Numbered from the stretch's first letter, positions 6,153 through 15,409 are shown. The stretch: 42,583 nucleotides of DNA from UBA4124 sp052034745 (GCA_052034745.1 JBPOIF010000030.1:1-42583); one strand, 5' to 3'. Numbers and translations: made by a program. The notes: generated by a model from the letters alone, not told the origin.

Positions 6153-9100
6153 ATGAATAACAATCAACAACAATCAAAATCAAATGCAGCACTCCGTCCC
6201 GCCGACGCAAAGTCTGCTATGGCGGGCAGGGAAGAGGCGGTACTTCAGTTTTGGAAAGAGCAAGACATTTTCAAAAAATCGGTTGAGAAAAGTAAGGAAG
6301 GGAAGGAATTCGTCTTTTATGAAGGCCCTCCAACTGCAAATGCAAAGCCAGCACTCCATCATCTTGAAGCCCGCGCATTCAAGGATGTGATTCCTCGCTA
6401 CAAAACAATGCAGGGGTACCATGTCGCACGTCGCGCAGGGTGGGATACTCACGGGCTTCCTGTTGAACTGCAGATAGAAAAAGCGCTCGGACTTCAGTCA
6501 AAGAAAGACATCGAAAACTACGGAGTCATGGAGTTCAACAAGGCATGTAAGGAAAGTGTCTTTACGTATATCAAAGACTGGGAAGTATTTACTGACCGTA
6601 TGGGGTACTGGGTCGACAAAAAGAGCGCGTACTATACCTTCAATGCTCCGTATATGGAGTCACTCTGGAACATCGTCGCGCAGGTAGAGAAAAAAGGATT
6701 GCTTTACAAAGACTACAAAGTTGTCCCATGGTGCCCTCGTTGTGGCACGACTCTTTCCTCGCATGAGCTTGCACAGGGATATCAAGACGTGAAAGATTTG
6801 TCAGTGTACGGGAAGTTTAAGATTGTTGGATTTGAAAATGCATATTTTCTCGCATGGACAACAACCCCATGGACACTCCCAGGAAATGTTGCGCTCGCAG
6901 TTGGTGCAACTATTGAGTACGTTGAAGCAAAAGTAGGAGAAGAAATTTTTGTCCTTGCAAAAGAACGACTCAGCATCCTTCCTGAAGGGTACGAAATAAT
7001 CGCAGAGCATAGTGGTTCTGAAATGGTGGGGATGAAGTACGAACCACTCTATCCATATCTGAAGACAGAAGCAGAGAAAAAACAGATCGATACAACAACT
7101 GCATTCCAAGTTTATGCTGCGGAATTTGTCACGACGACTGATGGTACTGGTATCGTCCACATCGCACCGATGTATGGAGCAGATGACTTTGAACTTGGTA
7201 CAAAGATGAGTCTCCCAAAGTTTCATACTGTCGATGAGCAAGGACGCTTTATCAAGAGTACTGAGTTTCTCGAGGGGCGTTTTGTAAAAGATGAAGAGGT
7301 TGCAGTTGATATCATCAAAGACCTTGCGGGGCGAGGTCAGCTTTTCAAAAAAGAAAAGTATGAGCACACCTACCCACACTGTTGGCGTTGCAAGACACCG
7401 CTTCTCTATTACGCGCGTGATAGTTGGTATATCGCAATGTCTAAACTTCGCGACGAACTTTTGAGCGCAAACAATGATATCAATTGGGAACCGCTCCATA
7501 TCAAAGAAGGTCGTTTTGGTGAATGGCTCCGTGATATCAAAGACTGGGCCATCTCTCGCGAGCGATACTGGGGCACACCACTTCCTATCTGGACAAATGT
7601 AAAAGGAGAGCGTCTCGTGGTTGATTCGGTAGAGACTATCAAGCAACATAGTCTTTCTTCAGGAAATCGATATTTTGCTATTCGTCATGGACAGGCAAAG
7701 CACAATCTCACTGATACGTGGAGTTGCACTCCTGGGGTAAACGATGAGCTTACCGAAGAGGGAGCTGCACAGATCCGTGCGGCGGTCACTCCGCTTGTCG
7801 GCTCGATTGATCGCATCATTGCATCACCATTTGTTCGAGGGCAAAAGTCAGCACAGGTTGCAGCCGAGGTGCTTGGTATTGACCCTGCTTCTATTATTAC
7901 AGACCCGAGAGTTGGGGAGTGGAATGTCGGTGCTGAGTTCAATGGCAAACCAATGGATGACTACTTTGTGCTTCGCAACAAAAGTGATGATCGGTATCAG
8001 TTCAAAACTTCTGATGGTGAATCATATGCAGATGTCTTTACTCGAAGCGGGGCATTTCTCTACGAACTCGAATCGACCTACAAAGGCGAGCGTATCTTGA
8101 TTGTGACGCATGGAGGATCTGCTCGAGCGATGGAGCTTGTTGCAAAAGGTTTTGCGTACGATACGCTCTTTGAGACTACTCGAGAGTATCGCAATTTTGA
8201 CAACGCAGAAATTCGCGAGATCAACTTTGTGCCGCTACCACACAATGATCAGTTTGAGCTTGATCTTCATAGACCATATATCGACGCCGTGACACTTTAT
8301 AAAGACGGGGAGGCATTTACGCGAGTCAAAGAGGTGGTGGACGTGTGGTTTGATAGTGGTGCGATGCCGTTTGCGCAAGACCATTATCCGTTTGAAAACA
8401 AATCATGGATTGAGACCACAGGATATCCTGCAGACTTTATCTCTGAAGCGATTGATCAGACACGTGGGTGGTTCTACACGCTCCTTGCGATCGGTGTGCT
8501 TATGGGACGAGGTACTCCCTACAAAAATGTCATCTGCCTTGGACACTTGCTCGATAAGGATGGCAAAAAGATGAGTAAGTCCATCGGCAATATCGTTGAA
8601 CCATTTGAGCAAATGGACAAATTTGGAGTGGATGCGGTGCGATTTTGGATGTATAGCGTGAACGCTCCAGGGGAGAGCAAGAACTACGACGAAAAGTCTG
8701 TGGCAGAGATAAACAACAAAGTGTTCAACCTCTTTGGAAACGTCCTCTCGTTTTATGAGCTCTACCGGGACAAAAAACTAGAAGCGAGAAGCCAGTCGCT
8801 AGAAGCTGATAATGTGCTTGATCAGTGGATCATGGCGCGACTCGCACAAATTACACAGGAGGTCACAAGCGCACTTGATGTCTACGATATTTTCCGTCCT
8901 ACACGAGTTCTTCGAGATTTTATCGATGATTTGTCGACGTGGTATTTGCGTCGTTCACGAGAGCGTCTCAAGGATGGGGATGCTGATGCAAAACGTACGC
9001 TCTATACAGTACTCAAAACAACTGCACAACTTATCGCACCGTTCGCACCGTTTTTTGCTGAGCATGTATGGCAGACACTCAAGACTGATGCCGATGAAGA

Positions 9101-9614
9101 GAGTGTGCATTTGAGCGTGTGGCCTGTTGAAAAACATAGTCTTCTCTTTGTTGAACTTTCTCAGGATATGCAAAAGGTTCGAGACATCTGCACTCAGGGA
9201 AATGCGCTTCGCAAGAAGTTAAATATCCCCGTGCGCCAACCGCTTCAAAAGCTGGTAGTAACCAATGATTTGGCGGTAGATGCAAAGTATCACCACCTCA
9301 TAAAAGAAGAGCTCAACGTAAAAGAGGTAACAGAAGGAAGTGAAATGTCTCTTGATACAGAAATCACTCCAGAGCTTAAAAAGGAAGGAATCGCACGTGA
9401 GCTTATGCGTATGATTCAAGATGCTCGAAAAGAGCGCGGACTCAAACCAGAAGATCGCATCACTCTTTCTCTTGGGACAAATGCAGAAGGGGAAGCGATA
9501 CTCGCGCAATTTGCCGAAGATATTAAAAAGACTGTGGGAGCAGATTCCCTTGTGTTTGTTGGTGCTTCCGAGGGGAGTACAATAGAAGGTATTCCATTTA
9601 GTATTAAGTTTTAG
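6153..9614 (+). CDS. ileS: Isoleucyl-tRNA synthetase with an internal histidine-phosphatase domain
   Basis: 1153 aa from the ATG at 6153, just after the T-box terminator; an in-frame ATG at 6126 lies inside that terminator and is unlikely. It is a class Ia synthetase of the IleS2-like type: GPPTANAKPALHHLEAR is the HIGH-region variant, then GWDTHGLPVE, editing domain (AWTTTPWTLPGN), RYWGTPLPIW, VWFDSGAMPFAQ, KKMSKSIGN and the C-terminal anticodon-binding domain. Between GTPLPIW and LDLHRPYID lies a domain absent from normal IleRS (residues about 505-697) with every histidine-phosphatase landmark: RHG at 511-513, ASPFVRGQKSAQ (second Arg), VGEWNVG (acidic residue) and VTHGGSARA with His 653. 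The reading frame is continuous, so this is a true fusion. The inserted enzyme could act on a phosphorylated small molecule or nucleotide; its substrate is unknown. Confidence 0.95.
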   Translation: MNNNQQQSKSNAALRPADAKSAMAGREEAVLQFWKEQDIFKKSVEKSKEGKEFVFYEGPPTANAKPALHHLEARAFKDVIPRYKTMQGYHVARRAGWDTHGLPVELQIEKALGLQSKKDIENYGVMEFNKACKESVFTYIKDWEVFTDRMGYWVDKKSAYYTFNAPYMESLWNIVAQVEKKGLLYKDYKVVPWCPRCGTTLSSHELAQGYQDVKDLSVYGKFKIVGFENAYFLAWTTTPWTLPGNVALAVGATIEYVEAKVGEEIFVLAKERLSILPEGYEIIAEHSGSEMVGMKYEPLYPYLKTEAEKKQIDTTTAFQVYAAEFVTTTDGTGIVHIAPMYGADDFELGTKMSLPKFHTVDEQGRFIKSTEFLEGRFVKDEEVAVDIIKDLAGRGQLFKKEKYEHTYPHCWRCKTPLLYYARDSWYIAMSKLRDELLSANNDINWEPLHIKEGRFGEWLRDIKDWAISRERYWGTPLPIWTNVKGERLVVDSVETIKQHSLSSGNRYFAIRHGQAKHNLTDTWSCTPGVNDELTEEGAAQIRAAVTPLVGSIDRIIASPFVRGQKSAQVAAEVLGIDPASIITDPRVGEWNVGAEFNGKPMDDYFVLRNKSDDRYQFKTSDGESYADVFTRSGAFLYELESTYKGERILIVTHGGSARAMELVAKGFAYDTLFETTREYRNFDNAEIREINFVPLPHNDQFELDLHRPYIDAVTLYKDGEAFTRVKEVVDVWFDSGAMPFAQDHYPFENKSWIETTGYPADFISEAIDQTRGWFYTLLAIGVLMGRGTPYKNVICLGHLLDKDGKKMSKSIGNIVEPFEQMDKFGVDAVRFWMYSVNAPGESKNYDEKSVAEINNKVFNLFGNVLSFYELYRDKKLEARSQSLEADNVLDQWIMARLAQITQEVTSALDVYDIFRPTRVLRDFIDDLSTWYLRRSRERLKDGDADAKRTLYTVLKTTAQLIAPFAPFFAEHVWQTLKTDADEESVHLSVWPVEKHSLLFVELSQDMQKVRDICTQGNALRKKLNIPVRQPLQKLVVTNDLAVDAKYHHLIKEELNVKEVTEGSEMSLDTEITPELKKEGIARELMRMIQDARKERGLKPEDRITLSLGTNAEGEAILAQFAEDIKKTVGADSLVFVGASEGSTIEGIPFSIKF

Positions 9615-9618
9615 ATAT

Positions 9619-10260
9619 ATGCCGAAAAATATAGAAAACATGAACCCGGCTCACGAAGAAGTACATGAGGACGAGGCTCGTATTTATAAAAACGATCCTC
9701 AGCATCGTTTTGTTCCAAGTGAACAAATAAAAGATAACCAAGAGCACGACCCATTTGAAAAAGCCTCTGAAGAAGTAATAGAAGAAAACGAGATAGATCC
9801 AGACCACCGAGATCCAGAAATCGAAGAAGATGAGTGGGAGCGACGAAGAATCGAACAGCTGAGCAATGATATTAAATTTTCTTCATCAGAAGGGGTTGCT
9901 TCTGTCGGTCCTGATGTAGAGGGGGATATTGCACATGAAATTATTGAAACAACAAATCGAGATATTGAACCAATGATTGTTTCGAGAGGACTTGATTCAA
10001 TGAGTCATGCAAAAATTGCAGGGTGGGAATCAAGACGTCATAGAAAATTAAATAAAGATAAAGGTGCTGGACACGACAACTTCAAGAAACAAAAACGTTT
10101 TGGAGATTTTTTCAAAAACCTTTTTGGTATTACTAGCTCCCGTGAAGAAAACATGCAATCAATCCAAGACAGTATTGACCTTGATGAGGAAAAACCAATG
10201 CTCAACGGTAAATTGATAGACAAGAATTTTCTTGAAAAGGAGGATGATATTGCTGCCTAA
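9619..10260 (+). CDS. Hypothetical acidic, charge-rich protein, 213 aa
   Basis: I do not recognise the family. The first 130 residues are very acidic and low in hydrophobics (EEVHEDEARIY, EEVIEENEIDPDHRDPEIEEDEWE), suggesting disorder. A short basic stretch follows (ESRRHRKLNKDKGAGHDNFKKQKR), then an amphipathic segment FGDFFKNLFGI (about residues 157-167) and another acidic tail. There is no signal peptide or membrane span. It starts 4 bases after ileS, so it is probably co-transcribed with it under the T-box, and it precedes recO by 27 bases. The layout of disordered acidic arm, basic patch and amphipathic helix suggests a membrane-peripheral or nucleic-acid-associated adaptor, but that is only a guess. 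Confidence 0.7.
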   Translation: MPKNIENMNPAHEEVHEDEARIYKNDPQHRFVPSEQIKDNQEHDPFEKASEEVIEENEIDPDHRDPEIEEDEWERRRIEQLSNDIKFSSSEGVASVGPDVEGDIAHEIIETTNRDIEPMIVSRGLDSMSHAKIAGWESRRHRKLNKDKGAGHDNFKKQKRFGDFFKNLFGITSSREENMQSIQDSIDLDEEKPMLNGKLIDKNFLEKEDDIAA

Positions 10261-10287
10261 GGTTTCTTTAGGTTACTAAACCTCTCT

Positions 10288-10863
10288 ATGCACACGATTC
10301 ATCATACACACGCATTTGTGCTTCGTCAGGCAGAAAGCGGAGAGGCGAATCGTCGCGTCTGGCTCTTTACCGAAGAGTTCGGTCTTGTCGTTGCAGTGGT
10401 CCAAGGGGTACGCAAGGTGGGCGCCAAGCTCCAGATGCAACTCGTCGACTACGCGTTTGTGTCTGTTGATCTCGTGCGAGGTAGAGATGTGTGGCGCCTC
10501 GTGAGCATCTCTTCTGCTCATGCGCCTTTGTTGCACGAACCGCGCAAGACACTCGCTCGGTCTTTTGTGCGCAGTCTTGGAGCAGTAGAGCGATTTTGTC
10601 ATGGTGAAGAGGCAAACCCTGCACTTTTTGCACATCTCGTAGCGTGTCAAAACCTTCTCGGAGAGAGTGGTCTCGATGAGCGAGCCTACGATACGGTCTC
10701 TTTGTGGAAGGTAATGACGATTCTCGGGTATGGCTCTGTCACTCCAGAAGTACAGCCATTGTTTGAAGCACCACTTCGCGAAGCGGTGCAGATGCTCACC
10801 GATACTGCTCGCAAACAGCTTGTGCGAGATATCAATGAGGTAATAGAGCATACACATCTGTAG
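10288..10863 (+). CDS. recO: DNA repair protein RecO, short form
   Basis: RecO loads RecA onto SSB-coated single-stranded DNA with RecR and anneals ssDNA. The N-terminal OB-fold is clear: HHTHAFVLRQAESGEANRRVWLFTEEFGLVVAVVQGVRKVGAKLQMQLVDYAFVSVDLVRGRDVWRL matches the usual 'VL-x4-GE-x4-V-x-LFT-x-x-G' start. The C-terminal helical part is short (191 aa in total against about 240) and has no CxxC zinc finger. The gene starts 27 bases after the previous stop and is followed 24 bases later by the next gene, whose -10 box lies in the gap. Confidence 0.85.
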   Translation: MHTIHHTHAFVLRQAESGEANRRVWLFTEEFGLVVAVVQGVRKVGAKLQMQLVDYAFVSVDLVRGRDVWRLVSISSAHAPLLHEPRKTLARSFVRSLGAVERFCHGEEANPALFAHLVACQNLLGESGLDERAYDTVSLWKVMTILGYGSVTPEVQPLFEAPLREAVQMLTDTARKQLVRDINEVIEHTHL

Positions 10864-10871
10864 TTCTACGG

Positions 10872-10877
10872 TATACT
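10872..10877 (+). promoter_or_regulatory. Probable -10 box before the ectodomain-protein gene
   Basis: TATACT 10 bases before the ATG at 10888. No convincing -35 is visible at the right distance, so the call rests on the -10 alone. Confidence 0.3.
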
Positions 10878-10887
10878 TTATATTGGT

Positions 10888-12774
10888 ATGCCTGAACAAA
10901 TAGACCATATAGAAGAATTGCAAAAACGCCTCTACGCGCGCGATCCTGAAAGTGTCCCAAAACAAAAGTTTGGGATACTTCGTCCGATGAAGCAGACGAT
11001 GGTGTCGACGTGGGGAGAAAAGGACATCCCAAAGGATAAGGGTCCACAAAAAGTCAGCACGACAGGATATAAGCGCTTTTTTATATTTTCTTTTATCTTT
11101 TTCTTGGTTGGGCTTGGTCTCGCCTCTTTTTCTGTTTTTCGTGGAGCGATTACTCTTTCGAGTAAAAATGTCGATCTCACTATTCTCGGCAACTCTTTTG
11201 TCGCAGGAGGGGAGGAGCTGCCTATTCAGGTCGAAATAGCAAACAAAAACTCGAGCGATCTCGTTGATGCAGTACTTACACTTGAGTATCCAAAAGGTGC
11301 GACGGACGAAACAGGGACAGAGATGGCACGACTTGCAGAACCACTCGGTACTATTGCTGCTGGAAAATCTCGAAGCGTTGGGTTCTCTACGGTGCTCTAT
11401 GGAGAACAAGGCCTTTCTCGTACTATTACTGCCACACTCTCGTACCATCTCGCAGGATCAACGGCGACGTTTGAAAAAGCGCAGTCATTCTCGGTGATGA
11501 TTAGTTCGAGTCCTATCACCCTTACGGTTGATGGTCCAACAGTTTCTGCAGCTGAGCAGCCTTTTACGATAACGATTCGAAGTGTATTCAATGGGGATCA
11601 ACCGTTGGTCAATCCGATTGTCCGCGTTGAATACCCGACAGGTTTTACCTTTTTATCTTCGACACCAGGGACTCTCTCTGGCAACAATGTGTGGGAGCTC
11701 GGTACTCTTGAAAAAGGACAAGAATTTGTCATCAGTCTTCGCGGCAAACTTTCTGCAATTGAAGGAGATGAACGTGCGTTTCGTGTCTATCTCGGTACTC
11801 CTGTTTCAGATATCGATACTCGCATTGCTGTCGCATATAACTCAGCGCTTCATTCGCTCCTTATCGAAAAGCCATTTATTGCAGCAGATGTTTCAGTAGA
11901 GGGGCAGTCATCCGATGTTGTTTCTCTGCCGATAGGCTCCTCTATAAGAGGTGCGATCGCGTGGCGCAATATGACAGGAGGCATAGTGACCAATCCAGTT
12001 TTTACACTGCTTCTGTCTGGAGAGGGACTTTCTGGTGCAACTGTTGAGCCGGTCAATGGGTATTATGATGAACTCCTTCGCGCTATCACTTGGACAGCAA
12101 CTTCTGACGAAGATATCGCGACGATCGATCCAGATGAATCAGGGACCCTTAACTTTTCAATCATTCCAGCGAGTCCAACAACAAAAGATGATATCAGGAC
12201 AACGCTTTCGGTACAGGGGACAATCGCAAACCTGCAAAATGAAATCAAGACAATCACAGGACTTGATGAACTGATGGTTCGGTATGCTGCACGTCTTCAG
12301 TTTGCCTCGCAAGCACTTTATTCGATTGGTCCTATCAAAAACAGCGGGCCATTTCCTCCAAAAGCGAACCAAGAGACAAGCTACACACTCACGTGGACGA
12401 TCAAACCGGCAGACAACCCTATCTCGGGTGCTGTTGCGACTGCGACGCTTCCGACAAACGTGACATGGGCCGGTGTTATCGTTCCTCAATCAGAGACGCT
12501 TTTGTACAACCAAGAAACACGCGAGATTCGATGGAATATCGGTTCTCTCCCCAAGGCGACCGCAACCCAGCTTTCAAAATCAGTTTCGTTCCAAATAAAG
12601 GCGCGACCGACACTTTCTGATGTCAGCCAGAGTCTCGATCTCCTATCGGAAACAGTCATTACTGCTCAAGATACCTCGGCAAATGCAGCGCTTCGTGTTA
12701 CTCGACCAGCACTTACGACGAGTCTGGCTACCGACCCTGCCTATAGCCCCGGAGAGGAGAAAGTGATACCATAG
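10888..12774 (+). CDS. Membrane-anchored protein with repeated beta-sandwich ectodomain (DUF11/CARDB-like)
   Basis: 628 aa. About 62 cytoplasmic residues precede one membrane span (residues about 63-85, FFIFSFIFFLVGLGLASFSVF). The rest is a Thr/Ser/Pro-rich, beta-rich ectodomain. Repeating units resemble the bacterial 'conserved repeat' (DUF11) and CARDB folds: phrases such as PIQVEIANKNSSDLVDAVLTLEYPKG, PFTITIRSVFNGDQPLVNPIVRVEYPTG and SYTLTWTIKPADNPISGAVATATLP follow the 'balanced strands then velocity of a sandwich' pattern at roughly 100-130 residue spacing. There is no catalytic motif, so a role as a cell-surface scaffold is likely. The protein ends soon after a proline-rich SPGEEKVIP. 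It lies between recO and glyS, with 11 bases to glyS. Confidence 0.75.
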   Translation: MPEQIDHIEELQKRLYARDPESVPKQKFGILRPMKQTMVSTWGEKDIPKDKGPQKVSTTGYKRFFIFSFIFFLVGLGLASFSVFRGAITLSSKNVDLTILGNSFVAGGEELPIQVEIANKNSSDLVDAVLTLEYPKGATDETGTEMARLAEPLGTIAAGKSRSVGFSTVLYGEQGLSRTITATLSYHLAGSTATFEKAQSFSVMISSSPITLTVDGPTVSAAEQPFTITIRSVFNGDQPLVNPIVRVEYPTGFTFLSSTPGTLSGNNVWELGTLEKGQEFVISLRGKLSAIEGDERAFRVYLGTPVSDIDTRIAVAYNSALHSLLIEKPFIAADVSVEGQSSDVVSLPIGSSIRGAIAWRNMTGGIVTNPVFTLLLSGEGLSGATVEPVNGYYDELLRAITWTATSDEDIATIDPDESGTLNFSIIPASPTTKDDIRTTLSVQGTIANLQNEIKTITGLDELMVRYAARLQFASQALYSIGPIKNSGPFPPKANQETSYTLTWTIKPADNPISGAVATATLPTNVTWAGVIVPQSETLLYNQETREIRWNIGSLPKATATQLSKSVSFQIKARPTLSDVSQSLDLLSETVITAQDTSANAALRVTRPALTTSLATDPAYSPGEEKVIP

Positions 12775-12785
12775 GGCTTACTTCT

Positions 12786-14123
12786 ATGACCAATACTGCA
12801 TCAATGGAACAACTCGTTAGTCTCTGTAAGCGCCGGGGATTTATCTTTCAAGGGTCCGAAATCTATGGAGGACTCGCAGGGACATTTGACTATGGACCGC
12901 TCGGTGTTGCACTCAAAAACAACATCAAAAACCTCTGGTGGAAACAGTTTGTAGACAATCGTACCGATATGTATGGCGTCGACGCCGCTATCTTGATGAA
13001 TCAGAAAGTATGGCAGGCGAGCGGGCACGTCGGAGGGTTTAGCGATCCTCTCGTTGAATGTCGTGAATGTAAATCACGCTTTCGTGAAGACCAGATCGAT
13101 ACGTCAGAGTGTCCTACTTGTCACAAGAAGGGGACTTTTGGTGAGGCTCGACAGTTCAACATGATGTTCAAGACAACAGTTGGTGCTATTGAAAGCGATG
13201 ACTCTATTTCATACCTTCGTCCTGAGACTGCGCAGGGGATGTTTGTAAACTTCAAAAACATTCTTGATGCGTACCACCCAAAACTTCCGTTTGGTTTGGC
13301 ACAAATCGGAAAAGCATTTCGCAATGAGATTGCTCCTCGTGATTTTATCTTTCGCGTGCGAGAGTTTGAGCAGATGGAGATCGAGTACTTCGTTGATCCT
13401 CGAAATGCAGAAGCGGTGCAGACTATTTTTGAAACGCTCTTTCAAGAGCAGGTGCTGTTTTTGAAAACGATTGGGCTTGATTCAACAAAGGTACACAAGA
13501 TAGAAGTTCCCGCAGAAGACCGAGCACATTATTCAAAGCGAAGTGTTGATACAGAGTATGACTTTCCATTCGGACAAAAAGAACTTCTCGGACTTGCGTA
13601 CCGCACGGATTATGACTTGCAGGCACATGTCGCTTCGAGCGGAGTTGATTTGTCGTATTTTGATGAAGAATCAAAGGAGCGTTTTGTTCCGCACTGCATC
13701 GAGCCAACGTTTGGTGTTGACCGTCTCGTGCTCGCGGTTCTTTCAGATGCCTATCATGAGGATGGTGAAGGGGAGGACGCACGCGTCTTTTTGAAGCTTG
13801 CTCCTGCTGTTGCTCCTATCAAGGCATGTGTATCACCGCTTCTAAAAAATAAACCAGAACTTGTTGCAAAGGCGCAAGAAGTCCATGGACTCTTGAAGGC
13901 CCGCTTTGGTGCTGTTGCCTATGATGACAATGGCAATATCGGTAAGCGCTATCGTCGTCAGGATGAGATAGGGACACCGTTTTGTATTGTGGTGGATTTT
14001 GATACTCTCGGAGAACATGCAGAACTCAAAGACACCGTGACTGTTCGCAATCGTGACACAGGTGCACAAGAGAGAGTAGCGATTGGGAAGCTGGAAGATT
14101 TTATAGCAGAAGCGCTTCGATAG
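12786..14123 (+). CDS. glyS: Glycyl-tRNA synthetase, homodimeric type
   Basis: Class IIa synthetase of the alpha2 GlyQS-independent type (eukaryote/archaea/Gram-positive-like), 445 aa. Motif 1 region: GSEIYGGLAGTFDYGPLGVALKNNIK. A zinc knuckle has Cys 92, 95, 109 and 112 (CREC...CPTC). Motif 2: AFRNEIAPRDFIFRVREFEQMEIEYF, with the preceding LRPETAQGMFVNF. Motif 3: HCIEPTFGVDRLVLAVL. The C-terminal HGTP anticodon-binding domain is present (LAPAVAPIKACVSPLL ... YDDNGNIGKRYRRQDEIGTPFCIVVDFDTL). The next gene starts two bases after the stop, indicating an operon with the peptidase. No Shine-Dalgarno. Confidence 0.97.
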   Translation: MTNTASMEQLVSLCKRRGFIFQGSEIYGGLAGTFDYGPLGVALKNNIKNLWWKQFVDNRTDMYGVDAAILMNQKVWQASGHVGGFSDPLVECRECKSRFREDQIDTSECPTCHKKGTFGEARQFNMMFKTTVGAIESDDSISYLRPETAQGMFVNFKNILDAYHPKLPFGLAQIGKAFRNEIAPRDFIFRVREFEQMEIEYFVDPRNAEAVQTIFETLFQEQVLFLKTIGLDSTKVHKIEVPAEDRAHYSKRSVDTEYDFPFGQKELLGLAYRTDYDLQAHVASSGVDLSYFDEESKERFVPHCIEPTFGVDRLVLAVLSDAYHEDGEGEDARVFLKLAPAVAPIKACVSPLLKNKPELVAKAQEVHGLLKARFGAVAYDDNGNIGKRYRRQDEIGTPFCIVVDFDTLGEHAELKDTVTVRNRDTGAQERVAIGKLEDFIAEALR

Positions 14124-14125
14124 AT

Positions 14126-15409
14126 ATGGCTACTCCACGTCTTGTCACAAAAACACTCTCAAACGGAGTTCGTGTTGCAGTTGTTCCTGATGCTCGTGCT
14201 TCAGCAGTCACGGCAATGGTACTCGTCAATGTCGGTTCTTCGTTTGAAACACGTGCTCAAAATGGTCTGTCGCACTTTTTGGAACATATGTGCTTTAAGG
14301 GGACCGTTCGACGTCCAAGCGCAAAAGTGATTGTCGAAGAGATCGAATCGCTCGGTGCGGTCACCAATGCGTTTACTGATCGAGAGCTTACGGGCTATTT
14401 TATAAAAGGAAACCCAGAACATGTCGACACATTTGTTGATATTCTTGCTGATATTTATCACCACTCAGTGTTTCCTCATCAAGAGATTGAAAAAGAAAAA
14501 GGGGTTGTAGTCGAAGAGATCAATATGTACGAAGATATGCCACAGTACAAAGTCTCTGAAATACTTTTTGAAATGCTTTATCCAGATGCTCCTGCGGGAC
14601 GTTCTGTTTTGGGAACGAAAGAGACGGTGCAGTCATTTTCACAAAAAGACTTTGTTGCATATAAAGGCAAGTGGTATACCGCAGCGAATACGTTGATTGT
14701 ATTTTCAGGCGCAATCACTCCTTCGAGCGCTACGACACTGACAAAAAAGTGGTTCAATATCTTACCTGCTTCTTCGAAGAACAAAAAACAAAAAGTTTCT
14801 GATCGCCAGTTGGTACCTGGAGTACAAATCTTTCGAAAAGAAACAGATCAGGCTCACATGATACTTGCATTTCGTTCGTTTGCACTTGGGCACAAAGATA
14901 TGCCGATTGTGAGGCTTCTCTCGACAATACTCGGTAGGGGAATGAGCTCGAGACTTTCTCTTATCATTCGAGAAGAGCTTGGTGCTGCATACTATATCCA
15001 CGCCTCTGGCGAAAGTTATACCGATCATGGGATTTTTTCGATTGCTTCAGGTATTGATAAGCGCAGGCTGGATGAGATACTTGAAAGAGTAGTCTTTGAA
15101 TGTGTACGTCTCAAAAAAGAGCCGCTTTCAAAGACAGAACTCAACAAGGCAAAGGAGTACACCATAGGGACGCTCCGCTTGTCCCTTGAGACATCTGACG
15201 CCGTCGCTGAATTTTATGGGGGACAGATGATTTTGGGTCAAAAAGTCCAAACCCCGGAACAGGTGATCTCGGCAATAAGGAAAATAACTCCTGCGGATAT
15301 CCTCCGTGTTGCGAAAGTGCTCTTCCAGACCAAAAGAGCAAATATCGCGTTGGTGGGCCCTTTTACAAAAGGGGATGTCTCTCTCAAGACGATACAAAAG
15401 CTCGGCTAA
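14126..15409 (+). CDS. M16 family zinc peptidase (processing-peptidase-like)
   Basis: 427 aa. The inverted zinc motif HFLEH is at residues 50-54 and the third ligand, Glu 130, comes 76 residues after His 54, in the GVVVEEINMYEDMP helix, as in pitrilysin-fold peptidases. The C-terminal half has the second M16 lobe, including GRGMSSRLSLIIREELGAAYYIHASGESYTDHGIFSI, the R...Y region typical of mitochondrial processing peptidase beta and bacterial PqqL/YmxG-type proteins. A single active lobe pair of about 430 aa implies action as a dimer. No signal peptide, so it is probably cytoplasmic and degrades peptides. It forms an apparent operon with glyS upstream and the permease downstream. Confidence 0.93.
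   Translation: MATPRLVTKTLSNGVRVAVVPDARASAVTAMVLVNVGSSFETRAQNGLSHFLEHMCFKGTVRRPSAKVIVEEIESLGAVTNAFTDRELTGYFIKGNPEHVDTFVDILADIYHHSVFPHQEIEKEKGVVVEEINMYEDMPQYKVSEILFEMLYPDAPAGRSVLGTKETVQSFSQKDFVAYKGKWYTAANTLIVFSGAITPSSATTLTKKWFNILPASSKNKKQKVSDRQLVPGVQIFRKETDQAHMILAFRSFALGHKDMPIVRLLSTILGRGMSSRLSLIIREELGAAYYIHASGESYTDHGIFSIASGIDKRRLDEILERVVFECVRLKKEPLSKTELNKAKEYTIGTLRLSLETSDAVAEFYGGQMILGQKVQTPEQVISAIRKITPADILRVAKVLFQTKRANIALVGPFTKGDVSLKTIQKLG

Noticed and set aside
6801..7649. Open frame of 282 codons on the minus strand inside ileS
   Set aside because: It is antisense to conserved IleRS sequence and has no recognisable protein pattern.
10276..11448. Long open frame of 390 codons on the minus strand
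   Set aside because: It lies opposite recO and the start of the ectodomain gene, both of which have recognisable folds. Its translation is rich in Cys, Arg and His with no domain pattern, as expected for an antisense shadow.
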